DNA of 64,000 bases from Streptomyces sp. F63 (lineage in GTDB: Bacteria > Actinomycetota > Actinomycetes > Streptomycetales > Streptomycetaceae): NCBI RefSeq assembly GCF_018070345.1, contig NZ_JAGPXX010000008.1, forward strand, positions 1-64,000, in the 5' to 3' direction. A program made the position numbers and the translations under genes. The first letter of the stretch is position 1, and each line of letters begins with the position of its first letter. Below, piece after piece: positions 7,923 through 15,353 of this stretch. A model generated the notes under the pieces. The model was given only the letters and a program-made list of their open reading frames with translations, did not search any database and was not told the DNA's origin.

Positions 7923-9764
7923 TCACACTCCCCGGGAGGCCGTCTGCCGGGCCAGGGCCAGGGTGTCGAGTTCGCCGAGGGCCTCCGTGCTGAGCGCGCA
8001 GGAGGTGCCGGGCCGTTCATCGAGGATCTGCCGGGCCCGGGCGAGTTTGACCTCGATGCCCTTCAGTGCCATGCCGCGCGATCCGTCGGCCGTGGAGGTG
8101 GGTTCCAGCTGCTCGTTGCCGAGCAGGTGGGTGGCCTCGCTGAGCAGATCGCGGGCGAGGGTGGTGAGCGTGGAACTGCGGATCGGCGGCTGGATGTAGA
8201 GCTGGCGCGCGGCGACCATGCACTCGGTGACGCGCTCCGTGATGCTCCAGGACATCGCCCAGTTCCGGTCCGGCGAGTCGGGGAAGACGGCGTGGATGTT
8301 GTCCCAGAGGCCCGCGGTCTCCCCGCCCCGGATGCGGCGCTGCCACAGATGGTCGAAGATCCGCTCGGCCAGCCGCAGCAGCCGGTCGTGGGAGGAGATG
8401 CTGCGGGACAGGGAACACAGCTGGACGGTCCGCTTGAGCAGCTGGGCGGAGAAGTCCGGCATCGACCACTGCATGGGCGGGCCGAGCACCTCACTGCCCT
8501 GGAGGGGCATGGCCACACCCGGGTTGTGGAGCTCGACGGCCGAGTCGCCGACCTTCATGCGGCTGGTGATGCGGCCGCGTTCGGCGAGCCGCTGCATGAC
8601 GTCGACGGTGCGGGTGAGGTCGTCGTCGGTGGCGCGGCGGCGCACCAGGTCGTGGACCAGGATGGCGGCGACCGAGAGCGAGAAGTACTCCGACTCCTGC
8701 CGCTGGCCGGTGGTGCGCCAGGGGATGTCCTCCAGTGGCCAGCTGCCGTCCCCGAACCGGGCGATGCCCGACCAGTACTGCTGAGTGATCTCCCACCGGA
8801 GCCGCAGCGCCTCGGCGAGACGCTGCTGTTCGGCGTTGAGCAGTCCCAGGGTGAGGGTGCGGTCGGAGAAGAGGTCCTGGATGCCGTCGAGGGCGACGAC
8901 GGTGAAGTAGAGGTACGGCGTGGGCCGGGCGACGCCGTCGGGCTGCGGCCCGATCTCGCTCTCGGTCTCGACCGGCGGGGCGTCCTTCACGAGGCTCCAG
9001 GCCCAGCCGCACTCGAAGAGCTGGGAGTCGTCGTCGAGGCCGTCGGCGACCTCGACACCGAGGGAGATGCTGTCCCGGATCGTGGAGCGCAGTGCCTTGA
9101 AGCGGCGCTGGAACTGCTGGGCGGCGATGCGCTCGGAGACGCGTCCCTGTCCGAGGAGCCTGCTGAGGGTGCGGCCCTGGGGGGCCTCGGCATCGAACAC
9201 GTTGACCGTGAAGGAGCGGAGCAGGCTCACCATCGCGGCGGTGAGCCGGGCCTCGGTGGCGGTTCTGAGTTCCTCGGCCAGTGCCTGCACTTCGGCACGG
9301 CGGGGTTTGCTCAGATAGACCTTGATGAAACCGAGGGTGGCCAGGGAGAGCGTGATCGACAGCGAGAAGGAGTCGACGACCCCCAACTGCCTTTGCTGTT
9401 CGGTGAGTTCGTCTGCCGGGTTTCGGGGGTCGAAGTAGTGGCCACCGGCGAAGCTGGGCCTCTTGTCGTCGGTGGTGTGCGTGGTCATGAATTCGGCGAC
9501 AGCCGAAAGGATCTTTGCCGGGATCTCCAGACGGCTGCCCGCGGCCTGCAGGGCCTCCCGGACGTCACGGTCCGTGGTGTCCGGATCGTCCAGGCGGAAC
9601 GCGGGGAACTCCGTGGCCGGGTACAGGATGCAGAGCAGGCGTTCGGCATCCGCGACCGTGCTGTACCCCCCTGATTTCCCCCAGTCCCATTCCCCGTCCG
9701 GGAACGAATAGCGCGCGATGGCCCGCCAGATGTCCAGCAATTGCTGGCGCGGCTTGATCTGCAT
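7923..9764 (-). CDS. SCO2524 family protein, large helical unknown
   Basis: The start chosen is the ATG giving MQIKPRQQLLDIWRA, preceded by a GAGGGG ribosome site; an in-frame start 42 nt upstream is less favoured. The 613-residue protein is mostly alpha-helical, rich in Arg/Leu/Glu, with 'SFPDGEWDWGKSGGYSTVAD' near the N-terminus and a hydrophobic stretch 'FSLSITLSLATLGFIKVYL' near residue 140. It lacks zinc, nucleotide or protease motifs that I can recognise. It is separated by 3 nt from the P-loop gene and 91 nt from the methyltransferase gene, in one co-directional unit. The name is from recalled family membership; function unknown. Confidence 0.8.
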   Translation of the reverse strand: MQIKPRQQLLDIWRAIARYSFPDGEWDWGKSGGYSTVADAERLLCILYPATEFPAFRLDDPDTTDRDVREALQAAGSRLEIPAKILSAVAEFMTTHTTDDKRPSFAGGHYFDPRNPADELTEQQRQLGVVDSFSLSITLSLATLGFIKVYLSKPRRAEVQALAEELRTATEARLTAAMVSLLRSFTVNVFDAEAPQGRTLSRLLGQGRVSERIAAQQFQRRFKALRSTIRDSISLGVEVADGLDDDSQLFECGWAWSLVKDAPPVETESEIGPQPDGVARPTPYLYFTVVALDGIQDLFSDRTLTLGLLNAEQQRLAEALRLRWEITQQYWSGIARFGDGSWPLEDIPWRTTGQRQESEYFSLSVAAILVHDLVRRRATDDDLTRTVDVMQRLAERGRITSRMKVGDSAVELHNPGVAMPLQGSEVLGPPMQWSMPDFSAQLLKRTVQLCSLSRSISSHDRLLRLAERIFDHLWQRRIRGGETAGLWDNIHAVFPDSPDRNWAMSWSITERVTECMVAARQLYIQPPIRSSTLTTLARDLLSEATHLLGNEQLEPTSTADGSRGMALKGIEVKLARARQILDERPGTSCALSTEALGELDTLALARQTASRGV

Positions 9765-9855
9765 CCCCCAACCCCTCACCCGGGCCCGCCCCCGTATCGT
9801 GTTCACCGGAAAGCGGGCCGCTCTTCACCGATGTGCGCGCGTTCACGCGAAACGA

Positions 9856-10644
9856 TTAAGTGGAACGACGCCGCCCGCAAGCGACGATCATTCCTTTGTA
9901 ACCCTTGCGCAGGGGGCGGTTTCCGGGGATACCGATACGGGTGATCCGGATTTCGCCGCCGGAAAAGGGAGCCAGCCCCTCCCGTACCTGCTCCTCCTCC
10001 ACACTGCAGGCCGGGAAGGCCTCTCCGCCGACCGTGTAGCCCGTGGAGCCCTCCATGAAGGCGGCCGCGAACGGCGCCCCCGGAAGCAGGCACTCCGCGA
10101 AGCGCCGCACCCCCTCCCGGAACTCGTCGTGGGAGGTCGTCATCGACTCGGCCACGAAGAACATCGTGCCGACGCCCCAGCGCCGCTCCGGGAGATCGAA
10201 CAGGTTGCCCTGCTTCGGGCGGGCCACCAGCCGCAGCCTCGCCCGGGGATCCTCGATCCCGGTGTACGGCTCCACCTCGCGCAGGACGTCCCAGAAGGCG
10301 TCCCAGTTGGCCTCGTAACCGGGGATCTGACGCTCCAGCCACTGCACGTTGGTCTCGGCCCGCTCAAAGAGCGTGACCTCCGAGCACCAGGGGAGCAGCG
10401 TGAGCGCGGGGTACAGATTGGCGCCCGACCCGACATCGATCCCGGGCACGGGCCCGGCCGCCGGGTGCAGCCGGAAATGGTCCCGGAAGTGATCCCGGAC
10501 GATGCGGATGATCTGCTCGTCGTCGGAGCGCAGGTGGCGGTAGTTGTGCTCGACGTACGCGTCGGAATCGAACACGTTCCAGTCGGTCTCGCCATTGAGC
10601 TCTTGTGATTTCCCGCGCCCGGGATCAAACGTTCTCAGAACCAT
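9856..10644 (-). CDS. SCO2525 family SAM-dependent methyltransferase
   Basis: The 262-residue protein carries a Rossmann motif I 'GIDVGSGANLYPAL' followed by 'VTLFERAETNVQWLE' for SAM binding, and 'FFVAESMTTSHDEF' at the motif IV/V region, in a layout like NNMT/PNMT/TEMT-type methyltransferases. The N-terminus 'NGETDWNVFDSDAYVEHNYR' is typical of the family. The start is the ATG at 10644; the longer frame has implausible upstream sequence. It is the first gene of the minus-strand cluster, so it probably receives the promoter in 10645-10922. Its substrate is unknown; a small molecule or a protein of the cluster are both possible. Confidence 0.85.
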   Translation of the reverse strand: MVLRTFDPGRGKSQELNGETDWNVFDSDAYVEHNYRHLRSDDEQIIRIVRDHFRDHFRLHPAAGPVPGIDVGSGANLYPALTLLPWCSEVTLFERAETNVQWLERQIPGYEANWDAFWDVLREVEPYTGIEDPRARLRLVARPKQGNLFDLPERRWGVGTMFFVAESMTTSHDEFREGVRRFAECLLPGAPFAAAFMEGSTGYTVGGEAFPACSVEEEQVREGLAPFSGGEIRITRIGIPGNRPLRKGYKGMIVACGRRRST

Positions 10645-10922
10645 CTGCCAAGCGTAGCGAGAAACTCCGGCCCGGTCTTCGCTTTGAACAAGCCATACGG
10701 GGTTCGCGGAAGCACGGAACAGGCCCGGCGGGAGCACGGGGGGCGCGTCGGCGCAATGCGGCCTCTGGCCCGTTCCGGCCTTGAACGTCCTGTTCGGGGC
10801 CGGAATGCTGGTCTGACCGCCGGCCGTCGGCCACCCCGCCGGAAGGCGCACGCCGTCCAGCCGCGTTCCACCTGCACGGGTGATGACGCGTTGTCCCTGA
10901 CCTTTTCACCAGGAAGTGGCGC

Positions 10923-11444
10923 ATGACTGCTCTTTCCGGAGATCGATTACCGCTGTCCGCCGTCTCGGCGGTGTCCCTGGCCCCGGAGAGCCGGCCGCCA
11001 TGGGTGAGAACGATCACCGAGGAGGATCTGCCGCCGCTGTCCCGGCTCGACGAGGACGTCTTCGCCGAACACGCCTACCCCTACTTCGTGCTGCGCCAGC
11101 TCTACGACCTGCACGGGGACCAGCTGCTGGTCCTCGACGACGGCGACGCGCTCGTGGGATACGTCCTCGTCGGCACCCAGTCCGACAGGAGCCGCAGCTG
11201 GATCCTCGGCCTCGGCATCGAGCGGAGGTCGCGAGGCCGCGGCTTCGGGCGGCAACTGATGGCCGAGGCCCTGCGCCGGCTGCGCGCGGCGGGGGTCGGC
11301 GAGGTCCGGCTGACGGTCGAGCCCGCCAACACCGCCGCGGTGGAGCTCTACGAGTCGATGGGTTTCACCCGGCTCGACCACCACGAGAACTACTTCGGCC
11401 CCGGCGACGCCCGGCTGGTCATGAGGCTGCCGCTGCGGAGATGA
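10923..11444 (+). CDS. GNAT family N-acetyltransferase
   Basis: The 173-residue protein has a single GNAT fold. It shows 'LVGYVLVG' (strand 4), the acetyl-CoA pyrophosphate loop 'RSRGRGFGRQLMAEALRRL', and the C-terminal 'LTVEPANTAAVELYESMGF' motif typical of RimI-like enzymes. It would transfer acetyl from acetyl-CoA to an amine or N-terminus; the substrate cannot be read from sequence. An AGGAAG ribosome site precedes the ATG. It is divergent from the methyltransferase-led cluster and may share its 278-bp promoter region, so a functional tie (as a modifying enzyme) is possible but unproven. Confidence 0.88.
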   Translation: MTALSGDRLPLSAVSAVSLAPESRPPWVRTITEEDLPPLSRLDEDVFAEHAYPYFVLRQLYDLHGDQLLVLDDGDALVGYVLVGTQSDRSRSWILGLGIERRSRGRGFGRQLMAEALRRLRAAGVGEVRLTVEPANTAAVELYESMGFTRLDHHENYFGPGDARLVMRLPLRR

Positions 11445-11449
11445 CGCGG

Positions 11450-11492
11450 CGGCGGGGGCGCGCTGCGCCGTGCGCGGTGCGCGCCCCCGCCG
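11450..11492. terminator. 14-bp hairpin, bidirectional terminator
   Basis: Bases 11450-11463 and 11479-11492 are perfect complements. The hairpin lies between the convergent acetyltransferase and the small minus-strand gene. Confidence 0.7.
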
Positions 11493-11513
11493 TGCGCCGG
11501 TGCCGGTGCGCCG

Positions 11514-11891
11514 TCAGGAGGCGCCGGCCGGCGGCCCGTCCGGGCGGCCCTGCCTGCGGAGCGCCTCGCCGGACTCCTCCCGGGCCCCGCCCCGGCCCTC
11601 CTCCGCACGGTCCGGGATCGCCTCCGTCCGCCCGCCGCCCTCCGGGGGCGGGGAGGGCAGGGTGGTCAGCCGGCCGAGCAGGTCGCGGCACGCCTCGTCC
11701 TCGGAGAGATACGCGCGCACGTCCTGGTCGCGTGAGCGCTGGCGGAGGCCGACGGCCCAGCCGTCCGGACCGGGCCGCAGGAAGAAGTACGCGTCCGACT
11801 GGAACGGGATGTCGTGCACGCCGGGGACGTCGTAGAAGGCGTCCGGGACCCGCTCTTCGCGCAGGGCCCGGACCAGTTCCCGTCTGTCCAC
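11514..11891 (-). CDS. Small unknown protein with disordered tail
   Basis: The 125-residue product begins at a GTG preceded by an AAAGGAC site. The first 70 residues look folded ('DRRELVRALREERVPDAFYDV', 'SDAYFFLRPGPDGWAVGLRQ', 'DVRAYLSEDEACRDLLGRL'); the rest is a low-complexity Gly/Pro/Arg/Glu tail. The folded part has the size and acidic/aromatic character of small immunity-type proteins, but no family is recognised with confidence. The upstream region has no toxin gene, so if it is an immunity protein it is an orphan. Confidence 0.6.
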   Translation of the reverse strand: MDRRELVRALREERVPDAFYDVPGVHDIPFQSDAYFFLRPGPDGWAVGLRQRSRDQDVRAYLSEDEACRDLLGRLTTLPSPPPEGGGRTEAIPDRAEEGRGGAREESGEALRRQGRPDGPPAGAS

Positions 11892-12292
11892 GATGCCGTC
11901 CTTTCGTCGCGTTCACCCGTTCCGTGCGGTCGTCGGCGTCGGTCGAGCGCCCGGAGCTCTCCCGCGGCCACGAGGTGCGGGACGGGGAGGCCCGGCCCGC
12001 ACCGGGGGCCGCCGGGCCGCCCGGACCGGGCGCGCCCCCGGGCGGCCTCCACCGTGCCGGACGCCGGGGTGGCGGTGCCGGGCGAGGGGAGCGCCCCGGG
12101 GAGGACGGCGAGGAGGTGGCTGCGGTGGCGCATGCGTGTCCCGGTGTGTCATGAGAGGGCCGACACGGGGATACATCGCCGTTTTCACCGGCCGGGCGGG
12201 GCACCCCGCACCGGCGTCAACCGGTCGGAGCAGCGCCGCCCCACGGGCGGGCCAAGCCCGCCGGTCCCGGCGGGCCACCCGGACGGGCGCGC
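11892..12292. other. 401-bp gap without a convincing gene
   Basis: Contains Arg/Pro-rich frames only. One minus-strand frame beginning near 12133 starts 'MRHRSHLLAVLPGALPSPG', which looks like a signal peptide, but it soon becomes low-complexity and runs into the next gene out of frame; it may be the remnant of a lost secreted protein. A hairpin at 12256-12275 belongs to the dehydrogenase gene. Confidence 0.5.
12256..12275 (-). terminator. 8-bp hairpin after the dehydrogenase gene
   Basis: Bases 12256-12263 and 12268-12275 are perfect complements with a 4-nt loop, 17-37 nt downstream of the minus-strand stop. Confidence 0.5.
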
Positions 12293-13315
12293 CTACCGGC
12301 CGGCGCCGCCGGCCCCGCGGGCCCCGGGGACCAGGACGTTCTCGCTGGCGCGGCCGGCCAGGTAGTCGTCGATGTTGGCGACGGTGGTGTCGATGATCTG
12401 GGCCGTGGCGTCGCGCGTGTAGTACGCCTGGTGGGAGGTGACCAGGACGTTGCTGAAGGTCATCAGCCGGGCGAGGGTGTCGTCGGTGACCACCTCAAGC
12501 GACTTGTCGAGATAGAAGAGCCCGGCCTCGGCCTCGTAGACGTCCAGCCCGACACCCGTGAAGCGGCCCGCCTTCAGCTGCCCGATGAGGGCGCCGGTGT
12601 CGACGAGTCCGCCGCGGCTGGTGTTGACCAGGATCGCGTCGTCCTTCATGACGGACAGGCCGTGCCGGTCCAGCAGATGCTCGGTCGCCGGCAGCAGTGG
12701 TACGTGGAGGCTGACGAGGTCGGCCTCGGCGAGCAGCTCGGGCAGGTCCCTGCGGTATTCCATGCCGAGTGCGGTGCAGGCGCGGTTCTCCGCGATGTCC
12801 CAGCCGAGCAGCCTCATCCCGAAGCCGTGGGCGATCCGTGCGAAACACTCGCCGATCTTGCCGGTGCCGATCACCCCCGCGGTGCGGCCGTGCAGGTCAC
12901 GGCCCATCAGCCCGTCGAGGCGGAAGTCGAAGTCGCGGGTGCGGGTGGCGGCCCGGACCACGCGCCGGTTGACGGCCATGGCCAGGGTCCAGGCGAACTC
13001 GGCCACGGAGTACGGGGAGTAGTGGGAGACCCGCGCGACGGTCATGCCGAGCTCCGCGGCCACGTCGAGGTCGATGTTGTTGAAGCCGGTGGCCCGCTGA
13101 GCGATCATCCGGGTCCCGCCCGCAGCGAGGGTGCGCAGCACCCCGGCGTCGAGCTGGGCGTTGACGCTGACGCTGACGATCTCGTGGTCGGCGGCGATGG
13201 GGGCGGTGTCCCCGTTGAGGAAGACATCCACGCAGCGGATGCCGTGCCGGCCGGCGAAGGCCCGCTCGATCATCGGCTTCTCGTCGTTCTGGACGCCGAA
13301 GGCGAGGATGTCCAC
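12293..13315 (-). CDS. D-2-hydroxyacid dehydrogenase (D-lactate dehydrogenase-like)
   Basis: The 340-residue protein matches the NAD-dependent D-2-hydroxyacid dehydrogenase family. It shows 'RATGFNNIDLDVAAELG', the dinucleotide-binding 'GVIGTGKIGECFARIAHGFGM', the catalytic Arg in 'NTSRGGLVDT', Glu in 'LDVYEAEAGLFYLD' and His in 'TSHQAYYT'. The EAGLFYLDKS stretch and full-length spacing are typical of fermentative D-lactate dehydrogenases (LdhA), which reduce pyruvate to D-lactate and recycle NADH. It lies just downstream of pfkA on the same strand, separated by 144 nt with a hairpin, so glycolytic genes are grouped here. Confidence 0.88.
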   Translation of the reverse strand: MDILAFGVQNDEKPMIERAFAGRHGIRCVDVFLNGDTAPIAADHEIVSVSVNAQLDAGVLRTLAAGGTRMIAQRATGFNNIDLDVAAELGMTVARVSHYSPYSVAEFAWTLAMAVNRRVVRAATRTRDFDFRLDGLMGRDLHGRTAGVIGTGKIGECFARIAHGFGMRLLGWDIAENRACTALGMEYRRDLPELLAEADLVSLHVPLLPATEHLLDRHGLSVMKDDAILVNTSRGGLVDTGALIGQLKAGRFTGVGLDVYEAEAGLFYLDKSLEVVTDDTLARLMTFSNVLVTSHQAYYTRDATAQIIDTTVANIDDYLAGRASENVLVPGARGAGGAGR

Positions 13316-13406
13316 GATTCTCCCGGTGCGAGCAGGTAGCGGCCGGCGGCAACGCCCTCGATGCTACAAGCCGTCCGGGGGGCCGGCCGCCCGCCGGGGA
13401 GGCGCC

Positions 13407-13440
13407 GGAGCGGCGGGCCGCGGTGGCGGTCCGCCGCTCC
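13407..13440 (-). terminator. 10-bp hairpin after pfkA
   Basis: Bases 13407-13416 and 13431-13440 are perfect complements, about 20 nt downstream of the pfkA stop. Confidence 0.55.
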
Positions 13441-13459
13441 GTCCGGGGCCGGCCCGGTG

Positions 13460-14488
13460 TCAGCCGAAGAACACGCCCGCCTCGGCGTACAGTTCCGGGC
13501 TCACGGTCTTGAGCTTCGCCGTCGCGTCGTGGATGGGGACCCGCACGATGTCGGTGCCGCGCAGGGCGACCATCTTGCCGAAGTCCCCGTCGCGCACGGC
13601 GTCGATGGCGTGCAGCCCGAAGCGGGTGGCGAGCCAGCGGTCGTACGCGCTGGGCGTGCCGCCGCGCTGGACATGGCCGAGGACGGTGGTCCGCGCCTCC
13701 TGGCCGGTGCGGGCCTCGATCTCCTTGGCCAGCCATTCGCCGACGCCGGAGAGCCGGACGTGGCCGAAGGCGTCCTGCGAGCCGTCCTTGAGGACCATGT
13801 CGCCGTCGAGGGGCATGGCGCCCTCGGAGACGACCACGATCGGGGCGTAACGGATCTTGAACCGGGACTCGACCCAGGCGCACACCTTCTCCAGGTCGAA
13901 GCGCTGCTCCGGGATGAGGATGACGTTGGCGCCGCCGGCGAGCCCGGAGTGCAGCGCGATCCAGCCGGCGTGACGGCCCATCACCTCCACCACCAGGACC
14001 CGCATGTGGGACTCGGCGGTGGTGTGCAGCCGGTCGATCGCCTCGGTGGCGATGTTGACGGCGGTGTCGAAGCCGAAGGTGTAGTCGGTGGCGGAGAGAT
14101 CGTTGTCGATCGTCTTCGGCACGCCGACGCAGTTGACGCCGTAGTCGTCGGCCAGCCGGGCGGCCACCCCGAGGGTGTCCTCGCCGCCGATGGCGATGAG
14201 CGCCTCGACCTCCAGCTTGGCAAGATTCTCCTTGATCCGGCGGATGCCGTGCTCGGCCTTGAGCGGATTGGTCCGCGAGGAGCCGAGAATGGTCCCGCCG
14301 CGCGGCAGGATGCCGCGGACCGCCGGGACGTCCAGCGGAACCGTGTCGGCCTCCAGGGGGCCCCGCCAGCCGTCGCGGAACCCGACGAACTCGTACCCGT
14401 GGTCCTGGACGCCTTTGCGGACGAGGCCCCGGATCACGGCGTTCAGTCCGGGGCAGTCACCGCCACCGGTCAGTACTCCGACCCGCAT
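13460..14488 (-). CDS. pfkA: 6-phosphofructokinase, with PPi-type active-site residues
   Basis: The 342-residue enzyme phosphorylates fructose 6-phosphate at C1. Motifs: 'GGGDCPGLNAVIRG' phosphate loop, 'GGEDTLGVA', catalytic 'PKTIDNDL' with the base Asp, and 'VEVMGRHAGWIA' for substrate binding. At the two positions that separate ATP- from PPi-dependent enzymes (Gly104/Gly124 in E. coli PfkA), this protein has Asp (GGEDT) and Lys (PKTIDND), the combination typical of PPi-dependent kinases such as the one of Amycolatopsis methanolica. Donor specificity therefore needs testing. A CRP-like palindrome lies 59 bp upstream of the ATG. Confidence 0.93.
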   Translation of the reverse strand: MRVGVLTGGGDCPGLNAVIRGLVRKGVQDHGYEFVGFRDGWRGPLEADTVPLDVPAVRGILPRGGTILGSSRTNPLKAEHGIRRIKENLAKLEVEALIAIGGEDTLGVAARLADDYGVNCVGVPKTIDNDLSATDYTFGFDTAVNIATEAIDRLHTTAESHMRVLVVEVMGRHAGWIALHSGLAGGANVILIPEQRFDLEKVCAWVESRFKIRYAPIVVVSEGAMPLDGDMVLKDGSQDAFGHVRLSGVGEWLAKEIEARTGQEARTTVLGHVQRGGTPSAYDRWLATRFGLHAIDAVRDGDFGKMVALRGTDIVRVPIHDATAKLKTVSPELYAEAGVFFG

Positions 14489-14546
14489 GGGATCTTCCCT
14501 TCGTGATCATTCTCCGTAGTCGCGCCATTACGCGCACACGGTAGTA

Positions 14547-14560
14547 GTGATCCAGATCAC
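14547..14560. promoter_or_regulatory. CRP-like palindrome upstream of pfkA
   Basis: GTGATCcaGATCAC is a perfect 6-bp inverted repeat, very close to the CRP consensus (TGTGA-N6-TCACA) and to the GTG-N6-GNCAC motif reported for Streptomyces Crp. It lies 59 bp upstream of the pfkA start and 118 bp downstream of the response-regulator stop. Confidence 0.6.
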
Positions 14561-14678
14561 AGGGGATGGGAGCAATCGGGAGATTTCGCACTTTCACCGG
14601 GAGACCGGCCCCCGGCTTCACCCGGATGGCGGGACGGGCCCGGGCGGCACCCGGGACCGGCGGTGAGCTGACGGGCCG

Positions 14679-15353
14679 TCAGGCGTCGTCGAGGCCGCGC
14701 TCGATGGCGTACCGCACCAGCTCCACCCGGTTGTGGAGCTGGAGTTTGCCCAGGGTGTTCTGGACGTGGTTCTGCACCGTGCGGTGCGAGATGACCAGCC
14801 GCTCGGCGATCTGCTTGTACGAGAGGCCCTTGGCGACCAGCCGCAGGACCTCCGTCTCCCGGTCCGTCAGCCGGGGGGCGTCCGGAGCGGCGCCGGAAGG
14901 CGGCTCCGGTTCCGACGCCAGCCGGCGGTACTCCCCGAGTACCAGCCCGGCCAGACCCGGGGTGAAGACCGGATCGCCGGCGGCGGTCCGGGCCACCGCG
15001 TCCAGCAGCTCCGGCGCTCCGGCGGACTTGAGCAGATAGCCGGTGGCGCCGGACTTCACCGCCTCCAGGACGTCCGCGTGCTCGCCGCTGGCGGAGAGCA
15101 CCAGCACCCGCAGCCCCGGCTGGGAGCCGACGAGCTGCCGGCAGACCTCGACCCCCGGCAGCCCGGGCAGGTTGAGGTCGAGGACCAGGACGTCGGGCCG
15201 CGTCGCACGGGCGCGCCGCACCGCCTGCGGGCCGTCCCCGGCGGTGGCGACCACGCTGTACCCGGCCGCCGCCAGGTCGCGCGCGACCGCGTCCCGCCAC
15301 ATCGGGTGGTCGTCGACCACCATCACCGTCACCGGTGCCGGTTCCGTCGTCAT
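14679..15353 (-). CDS. NarL/LuxR-family response regulator
   Basis: The 224-residue regulator has a receiver domain (VVDDHP acidic pocket, phospho-acceptor Asp in 'DVLVLDLNLPG', 'VLSASGE', 'YLLKS' Lys) and a C-terminal LuxR helix-turn-helix ('LTDRETEVLRLVAKGLSYKQIAERL'). It overlaps the histidine kinase stop by four bases (ATGA), so the pair forms one two-component operon on the minus strand. The signal and targets are unknown. Confidence 0.92.
   Translation of the reverse strand: MTTEPAPVTVMVVDDHPMWRDAVARDLAAAGYSVVATAGDGPQAVRRARATRPDVLVLDLNLPGLPGVEVCRQLVGSQPGLRVLVLSASGEHADVLEAVKSGATGYLLKSAGAPELLDAVARTAAGDPVFTPGLAGLVLGEYRRLASEPEPPSGAAPDAPRLTDRETEVLRLVAKGLSYKQIAERLVISHRTVQNHVQNTLGKLQLHNRVELVRYAIERGLDDA

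Noticed and set aside
7329..9674. Plus-strand 781-residue frame
   Set aside because: Antisense of the SCO2523/2524-like genes, with no domain and biased composition.
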